Assembly: GCA_903891475.1 (NCBI GenBank)
Contig: CAITEP010000021.1
Coordinates: forward strand, 186,001-250,000
Length of the DNA stretch: 64,000 nt
Direction: 5' to 3'
Source of the DNA: an uncultured Mucilaginibacter sp.
GTDB taxonomy: Bacteria; Bacteroidota; Bacteroidia; Sphingobacteriales; Sphingobacteriaceae
Part shown: positions 28,019-35,852 of the stretch, in pieces
How the letters are laid out: each line of letters starts with the position of its first letter
Numbering within the stretch: the stretch's first letter is position 1
Made by a program: the position numbers and the translations under genes
The notes under the pieces: model-generated
Database searches by the model: none
The model's input: only the letters and a program-made list of their open reading frames with translations
What the model was told of the DNA's origin: nothing

Positions 28019-30301
28019 ATGAGAAAAACTATCCTACTACTTTTTGCCTTTTTATTGTTGTTGGTGTATTGTAAATCAATGGCGCAAACCCTGCCATTAA
28101 TACCATTGCCTACTCATTTAACAATGAGCGAAGGAAATTTTACAATTACAGAAAACACGGTGATTGTTAAACCTAAGGGATATTTTGCAAGCGAGACACA
28201 ACAGTTGAACAACTTGTTAGCTAAAGGATTAGGTAAAAAACTTAGGGAGGAAAGCACATTTAGTGGTATGGCAATTCAGCTAATACATGACGCGTCCATA
28301 ACCAATGTGGAGGGCTATACGCTTGAAATAAACGCGTCAAAAATAACGATAGCAGCTTCCGAACCCGCAGGTATTTTTCATGCTGTTGAAACCATAAGGC
28401 AGTTGCTACCACCTGCCATAGAGCGTGGTGCCAAATTCAAAAAGTTTGTTTTACCGGCTCTTAAAATAAACGATGCCCCAGCTTTTGCCTGGCGAGGAAT
28501 GCACTTGGATGTATCAAGACATTTCTTTTCCATTGATTATCTTAAAACATTTTTAGATAGGATGGCATTGTATAAAATGAATAAACTCCACCTGCACTTA
28601 ACTGATGATGAGGGCTGGAGGATAGAAATAAAGAAATATCCTAAGCTAACCGAACAAGGAGCATGGCGTGTTTTTGATAAAAATGATAGTGCTTGCATGA
28701 AAAGGGCAAAAGATAACCCCGACTTTGCGATAGATAAAGAGCATATTATACAACGCGACGGTAAAACACTATACGGCGGCTTTTACACGCAAACCGAAAT
28801 GAAAGCTTTGGTTGCCTATGCCGCTGCTAAACATATTGATATCATACCCGAGATTGATATGCCGGGTCATATGATGGCCGCAATTACGGCTTATCCGTTT
28901 TTAACTTGCAATGGGGAAAATAAAAGGGGCGAACTGTTTACCAAACCAATATGCCCTTGCAATGAAACTACTTTTGAATTTGCTGAAAATATTTTTAGTG
29001 AGATTATGGATATTTTCCCCTCTAAATTTATCCACATAGGAGGAGATGAGGTAGACAGGTCAGACTGGGCGAAATCTGCTGCCTGCAAAGCTTTAATGGA
29101 GCGTGAAGGGATTAAAGATTTGCCAGCTTTGCAAAGCTATTTTATAAATAGGATGGAGCGTTTTTTTAATTCGAAGGGAAGGAAGCTGATAGGTTGGGAT
29201 GAAATTATTGAAGGAGGTATTAGTAATACAGCCATTGTAATGTATTGGCGTACTTGGGTACCCGAAGCACCAATTAAGGCGGCTAAGAATGGCAATCAAG
29301 TAATTATGACACCGGGCGAACCATTGTATTTTGATAACCCGGCCGACCAGTATTCAATTTATAAAATTTATCATTTCAACACCATTCCAAAAGCAATTTC
29401 GGGCGAGCAAACCAAGCAATTTATTGGTGCTCAGGCGAATATTTGGGCCGAAAACATACCGTCGGAAAAACGTGCAGATTATATGGCTATGCCCAGAATG
29501 ACGGCACTTGCCGAAATGTTGTGGACAAACCAAGCCGACGAATATGAATCGTACACCAAAAGACTATTACTGCAATATAAACGGTTGGATGCTTTGCATG
29601 TAAATTATCGCCTACCCGACTTACCCGGAATGATTAACGAAAATGTATTCACTGATGCCGATACCCTTGCCATAAAAAAGCCTTTAGATGATATGCGCAT
29701 TTTTTATACCACCGATGGCAGCATACCTACAACTAAAGCGAATGAATTAAAAAAATATTTAATTATAAATACCACCCAAAGTTTAAAGCTTGCGGCATTT
29801 ATGCCAAATGGTTTACGGGGCGATATTTACCAATTAAACTTCAAGAAAAAAAGTTACATAGAGGCGGTACAAAATACCAGCACAAAACCAGGCTTATTAT
29901 GTAGTTATTATAAAGATTTCTTTAAGAAAGTAGGTTTTATGAATGGTAAAACCGCCGATAGTACCTTTACAGCCGAAAATATAATTGTACCATCCACAGT
30001 AAAAGCACCTTCCTTTGGCTTACAATATAGGGGGTATATTGATATCCCTGCTGATGGAATATATAGTTTTTACCTTACCTGCGATGATGGTGGTATTTTA
30101 AGAATCGCCAATGAAGAAACGGTAAATAATGATGGATTGCATTCGGCAGCCGAAAAGAATGGTCAGGTAGCGTTGCGTAAGGGATTACAATCATTCGCGC
30201 TCGATTTTATTGAGGGAGGTGGTGGCTTTACACTCAAACTGAAGTATAGCGTTAATGGTTCAACACCAACAGAAGTACCTTCTTCATGGTTTAAAAACTA
30301 G
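28019..30301 (+). CDS. Beta-N-acetylhexosaminidase, GH20, with C-terminal PA14 domain
   Basis: Removes terminal GlcNAc/GalNAc from chitin oligomers, murein or glycoprotein glycans. From ATG at 28019 (the TTG at 28007 is less likely) the product is 760 aa with signal peptide MRKTILLLFAFLLLLVYCKSMAQ. A GH20b N-terminal domain (about 28-150) is followed by the GH20 barrel with AWRGMHLDVSRHFF, NKLHLHLTDDEGWR, EIDMPGHMMAAI and the catalytic pair Asp343-Glu344 in HIGGDEVDRSDW. After it come a chitobiase C-terminal-like segment (MRIFYTTDGSIPTTKAN) and a PA14 domain (about 625-745, GLLCSYYKDFF..., FYLTCDDGGILRI), probably for glycan binding. It is the last gene of the five-gene cytochrome operon. Eight cysteines in the barrel, including CPC, are typical of exported family members. 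Confidence 0.95.
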   Translation: MRKTILLLFAFLLLLVYCKSMAQTLPLIPLPTHLTMSEGNFTITENTVIVKPKGYFASETQQLNNLLAKGLGKKLREESTFSGMAIQLIHDASITNVEGYTLEINASKITIAASEPAGIFHAVETIRQLLPPAIERGAKFKKFVLPALKINDAPAFAWRGMHLDVSRHFFSIDYLKTFLDRMALYKMNKLHLHLTDDEGWRIEIKKYPKLTEQGAWRVFDKNDSACMKRAKDNPDFAIDKEHIIQRDGKTLYGGFYTQTEMKALVAYAAAKHIDIIPEIDMPGHMMAAITAYPFLTCNGENKRGELFTKPICPCNETTFEFAENIFSEIMDIFPSKFIHIGGDEVDRSDWAKSAACKALMEREGIKDLPALQSYFINRMERFFNSKGRKLIGWDEIIEGGISNTAIVMYWRTWVPEAPIKAAKNGNQVIMTPGEPLYFDNPADQYSIYKIYHFNTIPKAISGEQTKQFIGAQANIWAENIPSEKRADYMAMPRMTALAEMLWTNQADEYESYTKRLLLQYKRLDALHVNYRLPDLPGMINENVFTDADTLAIKKPLDDMRIFYTTDGSIPTTKANELKKYLIINTTQSLKLAAFMPNGLRGDIYQLNFKKKSYIEAVQNTSTKPGLLCSYYKDFFKKVGFMNGKTADSTFTAENIIVPSTVKAPSFGLQYRGYIDIPADGIYSFYLTCDDGGILRIANEETVNNDGLHSAAEKNGQVALRKGLQSFALDFIEGGGGFTLKLKYSVNGSTPTEVPSSWFKN

Positions 30302-30671
30302 CCATAATTTTATGCTAATTCTATTTACCAATTTGACATAATACTTCTAATAAATTATAGAATGTCCATACTAGAATTTAAAAAACATAGAGTTTAAATC
30401 TAAATACGAAATAATGAAGAAGCTGGTTATTATACCTTTATGATTTGTTTGTATGATGAATATGTAGGTGGTTAGATTACTTTTGGAGATTTAATTGTTG
30501 TTCCAAAAAAGGGTATGGCACTCATTTTTTTATACCAAGTGGAACATGAAGGTAGTATGGTAAAGAAAGGTGTGAAATATGTTTACAGACCGATATCATG
30601 TTTAGGTTTGAAGAATAGTCTAAATAATTAGTAATAATGGCTAAAAGGTTGTTTTAGATATTGATTGTTAA
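30302..30671. other. Intergenic region holding a decayed oxygenase gene
   Basis: 370 bp between the GH20 gene and the convergent sensor kinase gene. Its 3' two thirds are a recognisable pseudogene (30407-30631); the first 100 bp are AT-rich with no clear features. Confidence 0.6.
30407..30631 (+). pseudogene. Remnant of a 2OG-Fe(II) oxygenase (prolyl 4-hydroxylase-like)
   Basis: One frame reads RNNEEAGYYTFMICLYDEY, VGG-stop-ITFGDLIVVPKK, GMALIFLYQVEHEGSMV, KKGVKYVYRPISC. This matches the C-terminal half of P4H-type 2-oxoglutarate oxygenases: YTFMIYLN, GGETTF, PKKGMALLF, H-x-EG and the basic residue that binds 2-oxoglutarate. An in-frame TAG at 30473-30475 replaces the Glu of GGET, there are further stops just upstream of 30407, and the N-terminal half with the HxD iron ligands is absent. 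It is therefore inactive. Confidence 0.7.
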
Positions 30672-32036
30672 TTAATTATTATTCCCCACCACCCCAAAAC
30701 TCAATGTAAACGCAGAGCCAACCCCAATAGAACTTTGCACTTGGATATTGCCTTGATGCAAGAGCATAATCTGCTTACACAAACTCAGACCAATACCGCT
30801 ACCGTTTTTGCGGGTACTGAAGAATGGAATAAATATTTTTTCAATCAACTCAGGAGGCATGCCGGGGCCATTGTCTGCAACTTTTACAGCAATTTTTTGG
30901 TTGTTCAATACCTCCGAACTTAAAATAATACGTGGGTTAGGGCTTTCTTTCACTGCCTCTATGGCATTCACCAACAAATTAATGAGCACTTGCTCCACTA
31001 AGTGTAAATCCGCTTCAAGCGTAAGTCTGGGGTCGCGAAGGATGATTTCAAGCTCAATATTCTTCTTTTCAAGCGTGGGTCGCATCAAATTATAAAGGTT
31101 CTCAAATAGGTCGAGCACCAATACTTTTTCCAGATTGAGTTTGGTTATTTTGTTTAGGTTACGATAGTTTTCGGTAAATTTTAGTAAACCATCACTACGC
31201 CTTTTGATGGTTTCAATACCTAGTTCTAAATCTTCAAACAAACCGACGTTCACATTTTTGGCAATTTCATCACCTTGTAATCGATGAGTTAAGGTATCCG
31301 CAAGCGAAGCAATAGGGGCAACAGAGTTCATGATTTCATGCGTCATTACATTCAAGAGTTTTTGCCATGCTTTTGATTCTGTTTCATCCAGCGCCTCGTT
31401 TACATTTTGAAAGGCAACCAGCTTGTATAATTTATCTTCGCTGCGCATTACACTGGCCGAAACCAGAATTTTTATCAACTGTTGATTGCGTGTGATGGCT
31501 ACAATTTTTGCCTCCCCCGGTTTTAGTTTTACAATTTCTTGGTATAGTGCTTCTTCACGCTTTTGTAATGAGCTTATTGATTTTAAATAGGGAATGCCCA
31601 ACAATTTTTTAAAGGCTTCGTTTATCCAACCTGTTTCACCAGTCTCAATTTCGTAGGATAGTAAGCCGGTATCAACCAGTTCCAGTATTTTTTGCAGGTA
31701 TTGGTATTGCGTTTCCCGCTCACGGCTGATCAGTTTAAAGGTGGAGTTTATTTCGTTAAAGCCTTTGCGTAAGGGCTTTAACTCATTAGGTGCCTTACGT
31801 TCATCAAAATGGCGAGAAAAATCACGATAATGGATAGATTCAACAAACTGACCAACCTCATCCTGCGCCTTTTTTTGAAAGAGCACCATATCAGCCACCT
31901 CAAAAATTATAAGGGGGATGGTAAGAATTAAAAAGTAATATAATTGCCTCTCAATGATGATGACAGTAGCCAGCAAACTAACAAACAGTATCAACACGCG
32001 CAATACCAATCGCCATTCGTATCGTTTAAATATCAT
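30672..32036 (-). CDS. Membrane sensor histidine kinase of an NtrC-type two-component system
   Basis: A 454-aa inner-membrane kinase. It has two membrane segments (about 11-28 and 33-53) with almost no periplasmic loop, then a HAMP-like/linker region, a PAS domain (about 108-215), a HisKA domain with the phospho-acceptor His233 in VMTHEIMNSVAPI, and a HATPase domain with N-box NAIEAVKE, G1 DNGPGMP, F-box FIPFFSTR and G2 GSGIGLSLCKQI. The small loop suggests it senses within the membrane or cytoplasm, not an extracellular ligand. Its start overlaps the end of the response-regulator gene by 11 bp, so the two are co-translated. It is read away from the permease array, which the pair probably controls. 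Confidence 0.93.
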   Translation of the reverse strand: MIFKRYEWRLVLRVLILFVSLLATVIIIERQLYYFLILTIPLIIFEVADMVLFQKKAQDEVGQFVESIHYRDFSRHFDERKAPNELKPLRKGFNEINSTFKLISRERETQYQYLQKILELVDTGLLSYEIETGETGWINEAFKKLLGIPYLKSISSLQKREEALYQEIVKLKPGEAKIVAITRNQQLIKILVSASVMRSEDKLYKLVAFQNVNEALDETESKAWQKLLNVMTHEIMNSVAPIASLADTLTHRLQGDEIAKNVNVGLFEDLELGIETIKRRSDGLLKFTENYRNLNKITKLNLEKVLVLDLFENLYNLMRPTLEKKNIELEIILRDPRLTLEADLHLVEQVLINLLVNAIEAVKESPNPRIILSSEVLNNQKIAVKVADNGPGMPPELIEKIFIPFFSTRKNGSGIGLSLCKQIMLLHQGNIQVQSSIGVGSAFTLSFGVVGNNN

Positions 32037-33381
32037 ATTTGCTTAATCTTCGGTAAAGTGCTGTACGGGTGAGGCCAAGTTCTTTAGCTGCACGGGTTAT
32101 ATTGCCATTATGCTTCTCAATTACTTTTAAAATGGCATTTTTCTCTAGGGTTCCCAATTGAATTTGCTCTTCTTGAATCAATGCCGCAGGTTGTGTTTCA
32201 AGAATAGAAAATATCAAATCATCGGCACCTAAAACACCCGTATCAGCCATAATTACTGCTCTTTCAATGGTGTATTGTAATTCACGCACATTACCGGGAA
32301 AATGGTAGGTTTTTAACTTTTGTATGGCGGCAGCATCAAAATCAATAGCAGGTTTTAAATATTTGGAGGCATAAAGTTTTGCAAAGTATCGCGCTAACAC
32401 AATAATATCCTCCTCCCGCTTACGTAAGGGAGGCATGTTGATTTCTACCGTATTTATTCTGTAAATCAAATCTTTCCTAAAGCGTTGCTCGTTTGCTAAT
32501 TCAGATAATGGTAAATTAGTAGCGCATATCAACCTGATATCAATATCAACCGCTTTGTTGGTACCCAGGCGGGTTACTTGTCTGTTTTGTAGCACGGTTA
32601 ATAACTTGGCCTGTTGTTGTAAACTGATATTACCAATTTCATCCAAAAACAAAGTACCGCCTTGGGCATCCTCAAACCTGCCTTGCCTGTCATCACGGGC
32701 ATCGGTAAATGCTCCTTTTTTATGACCGAATAGTTCGCTCTCAAATAGGGTTTCGGTTAGCGCGCCAACATCTACCTTTATAAAGGGTTTATTGTTTCTT
32801 AATGAGCGTTCATGGATGGCCTTTGCCATCAAATCCTTACCAGTTCCATTCTCGCCCAACAGCAAAATATTCGCATCGGTCGGGGCAATTTTATTTACTT
32901 TTTGAAATACATCCTGCATCATGGCACTATCGCCCAAAATAGCAGTTTCACCTTGGCTTTTAACTGTTACGGTCTTTGATTGTTTTATACCATCTTTTTT
33001 ATCAAGAACCTCCTTAATGGTATCAATCAGCTTTTCGTTGTTCCAGGGTTTTACTATAAAGTCATCCGCGCCTTCTTTTAATGAGCGTACTGCCAGGTCT
33101 ATATCGCCATAGGCTGTTATCATAATAACACTTACCCAGGGCTTCCACTCTTTTATTTTTTTCAGCCAATACAAACCTTCATTACCGGTGTTAATGGCAC
33201 TGTTAAAATTCATATCCAACAAAATCAAGTCAACCTGATTGCGTTGCAACAGCGAGTTCAAATTCTCCGGATTTTTTTCGGTGATCACCTCCTTCAACTC
33301 AGGTTTAAGCAAAAGCCTTACCGCCGTTAATACATCCGGGTCGTCATCAACAATTAAAACAATCGCTTTTTTTAAATTCAT
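32026..33381 (-). CDS. NtrC-family response regulator with GAFTDA variant motif
   Basis: The 451-aa protein has a receiver domain (1-125; acidic pocket Asp12-14, phospho-acceptor Asp56 in LLDMNF, Thr/Lys switch ITAYG and KPW), an AAA+ domain with Walker A GENGTGKD (176-183) and Walker B GGTLFLDEIG (241-250), and a Fis-type DNA-binding helix-turn-helix at the C-terminus (NITRAAKELGLTRTALYRRLSKYDI). The loop that touches sigma-54 reads GAFTDA (223-228) where NtrC has GAFTGA. It is divergent from the MacA-like adaptor gene with a 352-bp spacer, the natural target promoter region. It is the first gene of the regulator pair. Confidence 0.93.
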   Translation of the reverse strand: MNLKKAIVLIVDDDPDVLTAVRLLLKPELKEVITEKNPENLNSLLQRNQVDLILLDMNFNSAINTGNEGLYWLKKIKEWKPWVSVIMITAYGDIDLAVRSLKEGADDFIVKPWNNEKLIDTIKEVLDKKDGIKQSKTVTVKSQGETAILGDSAMMQDVFQKVNKIAPTDANILLLGENGTGKDLMAKAIHERSLRNNKPFIKVDVGALTETLFESELFGHKKGAFTDARDDRQGRFEDAQGGTLFLDEIGNISLQQQAKLLTVLQNRQVTRLGTNKAVDIDIRLICATNLPLSELANEQRFRKDLIYRINTVEINMPPLRKREEDIIVLARYFAKLYASKYLKPAIDFDAAAIQKLKTYHFPGNVRELQYTIERAVIMADTGVLGADDLIFSILETQPAALIQEEQIQLGTLEKNAILKVIEKHNGNITRAAKELGLTRTALYRRLSKYDI

Positions 33382-33733
33382 ATTTTATTTATTCGGCTTT
33401 GGCATTTACTATAGGTAAGCTTTAACAAATATGATGCTAAAAACTATCTACCAATAATTCAATTAGGGTTTTGTGCAATTTCGGAATAAATAAAATGATA
33501 TAAAAGCTTGAATTTTTGTAATTTAAATTGGAATTAAAAGCCGAGCTGTGGGCAAAAAATAATTTAAAATGTATAGGCTAGTATTACAATAATTTATAAA
33601 CTGTATCATAACCGAACACCTGCTGTAACAATACCGTACGGCTAGTTTTATAAATAATTATAAATGCATTGATAATCAGCATTTTAAATTTTGGCATGTG
33701 TTTGTATGAGGTTTAATAAAATAATAGAATTAA
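33382..33733. promoter_or_regulatory. Divergent promoter region of the two-component system and the export array
   Basis: 352 bp, AT-rich, between outward-reading genes, so promoters for both must lie here. A stretch TTGGCATGTGTTTGTATG at 33691-33708 partly resembles a sigma-54 element, but the spacing between the two halves is one base short. No clear repeat operator was found. Confidence 0.55.
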
Positions 33734-34987
33734 GTGGACAGAAAAATTGAGAAAAAGACTTGGAACGCAAAACGGATTTTAACCATTGCCGGTATCGCCG
33801 CTTTGGTATTGCTGATTGCCTTTAGTATATATTTTACCAGTGGTAAATCAAAACTCGACGTGGAGGTTGACCGACTTACCATCAGTGAAATAAAAAAGGG
33901 CCCTTTTCAGGAATTTATACCTGTTAATGGCGTAGTAATGCCATTATCTACCATTTATTTGGATGCTATTGAAGGTGGAAGGGTGGAGGAAAAATATGCC
34001 GAAGATGGTGCCAAACTTAAAAAAGGCGACCCTATTTTAAAACTATCAAACACTGATTTGGAATTAAGCTTGGCCAACCAGCAAACCGCCGTATTTAATG
34101 TGTTTACGCAAATGCAAATCTCGCACGACCAAGCACAACAAAACACCAATGGTAGGCTGCAAACTAAGGCCGAGGTAGAGAATGCTTTGAAAGAAGCTAC
34201 CCGAGTTTATCAGCTTGATAAAAGTTTGTACGCGCAAAAGGCTATCGGTTTACAGGAATACCAAGCCGCTGCCAATGCTTACGAATATGCGCAGCGCAGA
34301 AAAGTTTTAACCTACGAAATTTTAAAGCAAGATACCTTATCGACCAGGAAGCAGGAGCAACAATCGAAAGAATCATACGCCAAGATGAACAGTATTTTGG
34401 AACTGATGAAAAAGAAAGTGGCCGATTTAGTGGTACGTGCACCTGTCGACGGTCAGCTTACCTCACTCGACGCCGAGATTGGGCAAAACAAAAACAAAGG
34501 CGAGCACTTGGGGCAAATTGACGTTTTATCGGGCTTTAAGGTGAGGGTTGGGGTTGAGGAACATTATATATCCCGCGTATTTACCGGTTTAATGGGTGAT
34601 TGCCAAATAGGGGAAAAGACCTATAAATTGGTGATAAAAAAAGTATTTACCCAAGTAACCGCAGGGCAATTTCAGGTAGATATGGCTTTTGTGGGCGAAG
34701 TGCCTAGTGGGATTAGAAAGGGACAAACCCTACAAGTACGCTTAGCCTTAAGCGACCAAACCACCGCCCTCTTATTGCCCAAGGGTGGCTTTTACCAGCA
34801 AACAGGTGGCAATTGGATATTCAAGGTGAGTGAAGACGGCAAGCGGGCTTATAAAGTAAACATTCAAATAAATAGACAAAGTCCTGATTATTATGAACTG
34901 ACAACAGGTTTAATTGAAGGTGACAAAGTAATTACTTCTAGCTATGAAAACTTCGGGGATATTCAGGAATTGATATTGAAGAAATAA
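33734..34987 (+). CDS. MacA/HlyD-type periplasmic adaptor protein
   Basis: A 417-aa adaptor that should link the inner-membrane ABC permeases with the TolC-like channel. It has one membrane anchor (about 12-35, AKRILTIAGIAALVLLIAFSIYF), then a barrel-sandwich/lipoyl half (GGRVEEKYAEDGAKLKKGDPILKLSN), a long coiled-coil hairpin (about 105-225, rich in Gln, Lys and Glu), the second lipoyl half (VVRAPVDGQLTSLDAEIGQNKNKGEHLGQI) and C-terminal beta domains (GLIEGDKVITSSYENFGDIQELILKK). The start is GTG at 33734; an in-frame TAA lies directly before it, so no longer start is possible. It is the first gene of the array and is followed 44 bp later by the ATPase gene. Confidence 0.92.
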   Translation: MDRKIEKKTWNAKRILTIAGIAALVLLIAFSIYFTSGKSKLDVEVDRLTISEIKKGPFQEFIPVNGVVMPLSTIYLDAIEGGRVEEKYAEDGAKLKKGDPILKLSNTDLELSLANQQTAVFNVFTQMQISHDQAQQNTNGRLQTKAEVENALKEATRVYQLDKSLYAQKAIGLQEYQAAANAYEYAQRRKVLTYEILKQDTLSTRKQEQQSKESYAKMNSILELMKKKVADLVVRAPVDGQLTSLDAEIGQNKNKGEHLGQIDVLSGFKVRVGVEEHYISRVFTGLMGDCQIGEKTYKLVIKKVFTQVTAGQFQVDMAFVGEVPSGIRKGQTLQVRLALSDQTTALLLPKGGFYQQTGGNWIFKVSEDGKRAYKVNIQINRQSPDYYELTTGLIEGDKVITSSYENFGDIQELILKK

Positions 34988-35031
34988 GAAAATAAAAAAT
35001 AATATAGAAAGTAAAAAAATAACCCATTACC

Positions 35032-35721
35032 ATGGAGCCAAATATGATAAAGATAACAAACCTGGAGAAATTTTACCGTACCGAAGAGGTAGAAACAATC
35101 GCCTTGAACAAACTATCAATGGAAGTTAAAAAGGGAGAATTTGTGGCCATTATGGGGCCATCGGGCTGCGGAAAATCGACCTTGCTAAATATACTGGGCA
35201 TGCTGGACGATCCGGATAACGGCAGCTACCTTTTTAATGACATAGAGGTAGCCCATTTTAACGAGCGCAAACGTGCCGACTTGCGCAAGCATAACATCGG
35301 GTTTGTTTTCCAGAGTTTTAATTTGATTGATGAACTCACTGTTTTTGAAAACGTGGAGTTACCGCTAATTTATACCGGGGTACCTACTGCCGAGCGTAAA
35401 AAGCGCGTTGAGGCTGTTTTGGATAAAATGCAGATTATGCACCGCCGTAACCACTATCCGCAGCAATTATCGGGTGGGCAGCAACAGCGTGTAGCCATTT
35501 CAAGAGCAGTGGTAAACAACCCTAAACTCATTTTGGCGGATGAGCCCACCGGTAACCTTGATAGTAGCAACGGCAACGAGGTAATGGAACTGCTAACCGA
35601 CCTGAACGAACAAGGCACCACCATAGTAATGGTAACCCACTCGGAGCATGATGCAAGGTACAGTCACCGTATTATCCGATTGTTGGATGGGCAAACGGTT
35701 TTGGAAAATATCATGATATAA
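35032..35721 (+). CDS. ABC transporter ATPase, MacB/LolD type (first of two)
   Basis: The 229-aa nucleotide-binding subunit for FtsX-type permeases. Walker A GPSGCGKST (42-50), Q-loop FVFQSFNLIDELT, signature LSGGQQQRV (147-154), Walker B LILADEP (166-172), D-loop GNLDSS and switch His203 are all canonical. An alternative ATG four codons later (MIKITN) is possible. Downstream of the gene a small hairpin (35793-35810) precedes the first permease. With one adaptor and eight permeases nearby, this ATPase probably serves several of them; which one is unknown. Confidence 0.95.
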   Translation: MEPNMIKITNLEKFYRTEEVETIALNKLSMEVKKGEFVAIMGPSGCGKSTLLNILGMLDDPDNGSYLFNDIEVAHFNERKRADLRKHNIGFVFQSFNLIDELTVFENVELPLIYTGVPTAERKKRVEAVLDKMQIMHRRNHYPQQLSGGQQQRVAISRAVVNNPKLILADEPTGNLDSSNGNEVMELLTDLNEQGTTIVMVTHSEHDARYSHRIIRLLDGQTVLENIMI

Positions 35722-35792
35722 GGTTTGCCAAGGGGTAAGCCTGTTTAGAAAATTTTAATAGTTAGTTTTTAGTTTATAATGAAGGTACTTGT

Positions 35793-35810
35793 CCCTCCAT
35801 AAAAGGAGGG
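35793..35810. repeat. Small GC-rich hairpin between ATPase and first permease
   Basis: CCCTCC (35793-35798) pairs with GGAGGG (35805-35810) across ATAAAA. There is no T-run, so it may be an mRNA processing or partial attenuation site, or a chance remnant. Confidence 0.35.
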
Positions 35811-35852
35811 GCATGCTTACTATACAAATTGAGGTTTAAAATTTAATAATAT

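Noticed and set aside
33691..33708. Possible sigma-54 promoter (TTGGCATG...TTTGTA) upstream of the adaptor gene
   Set aside because: The spacing between the GG and the TTG halves is one base short and the second half lacks the GC pair, both critical for sigma-54.
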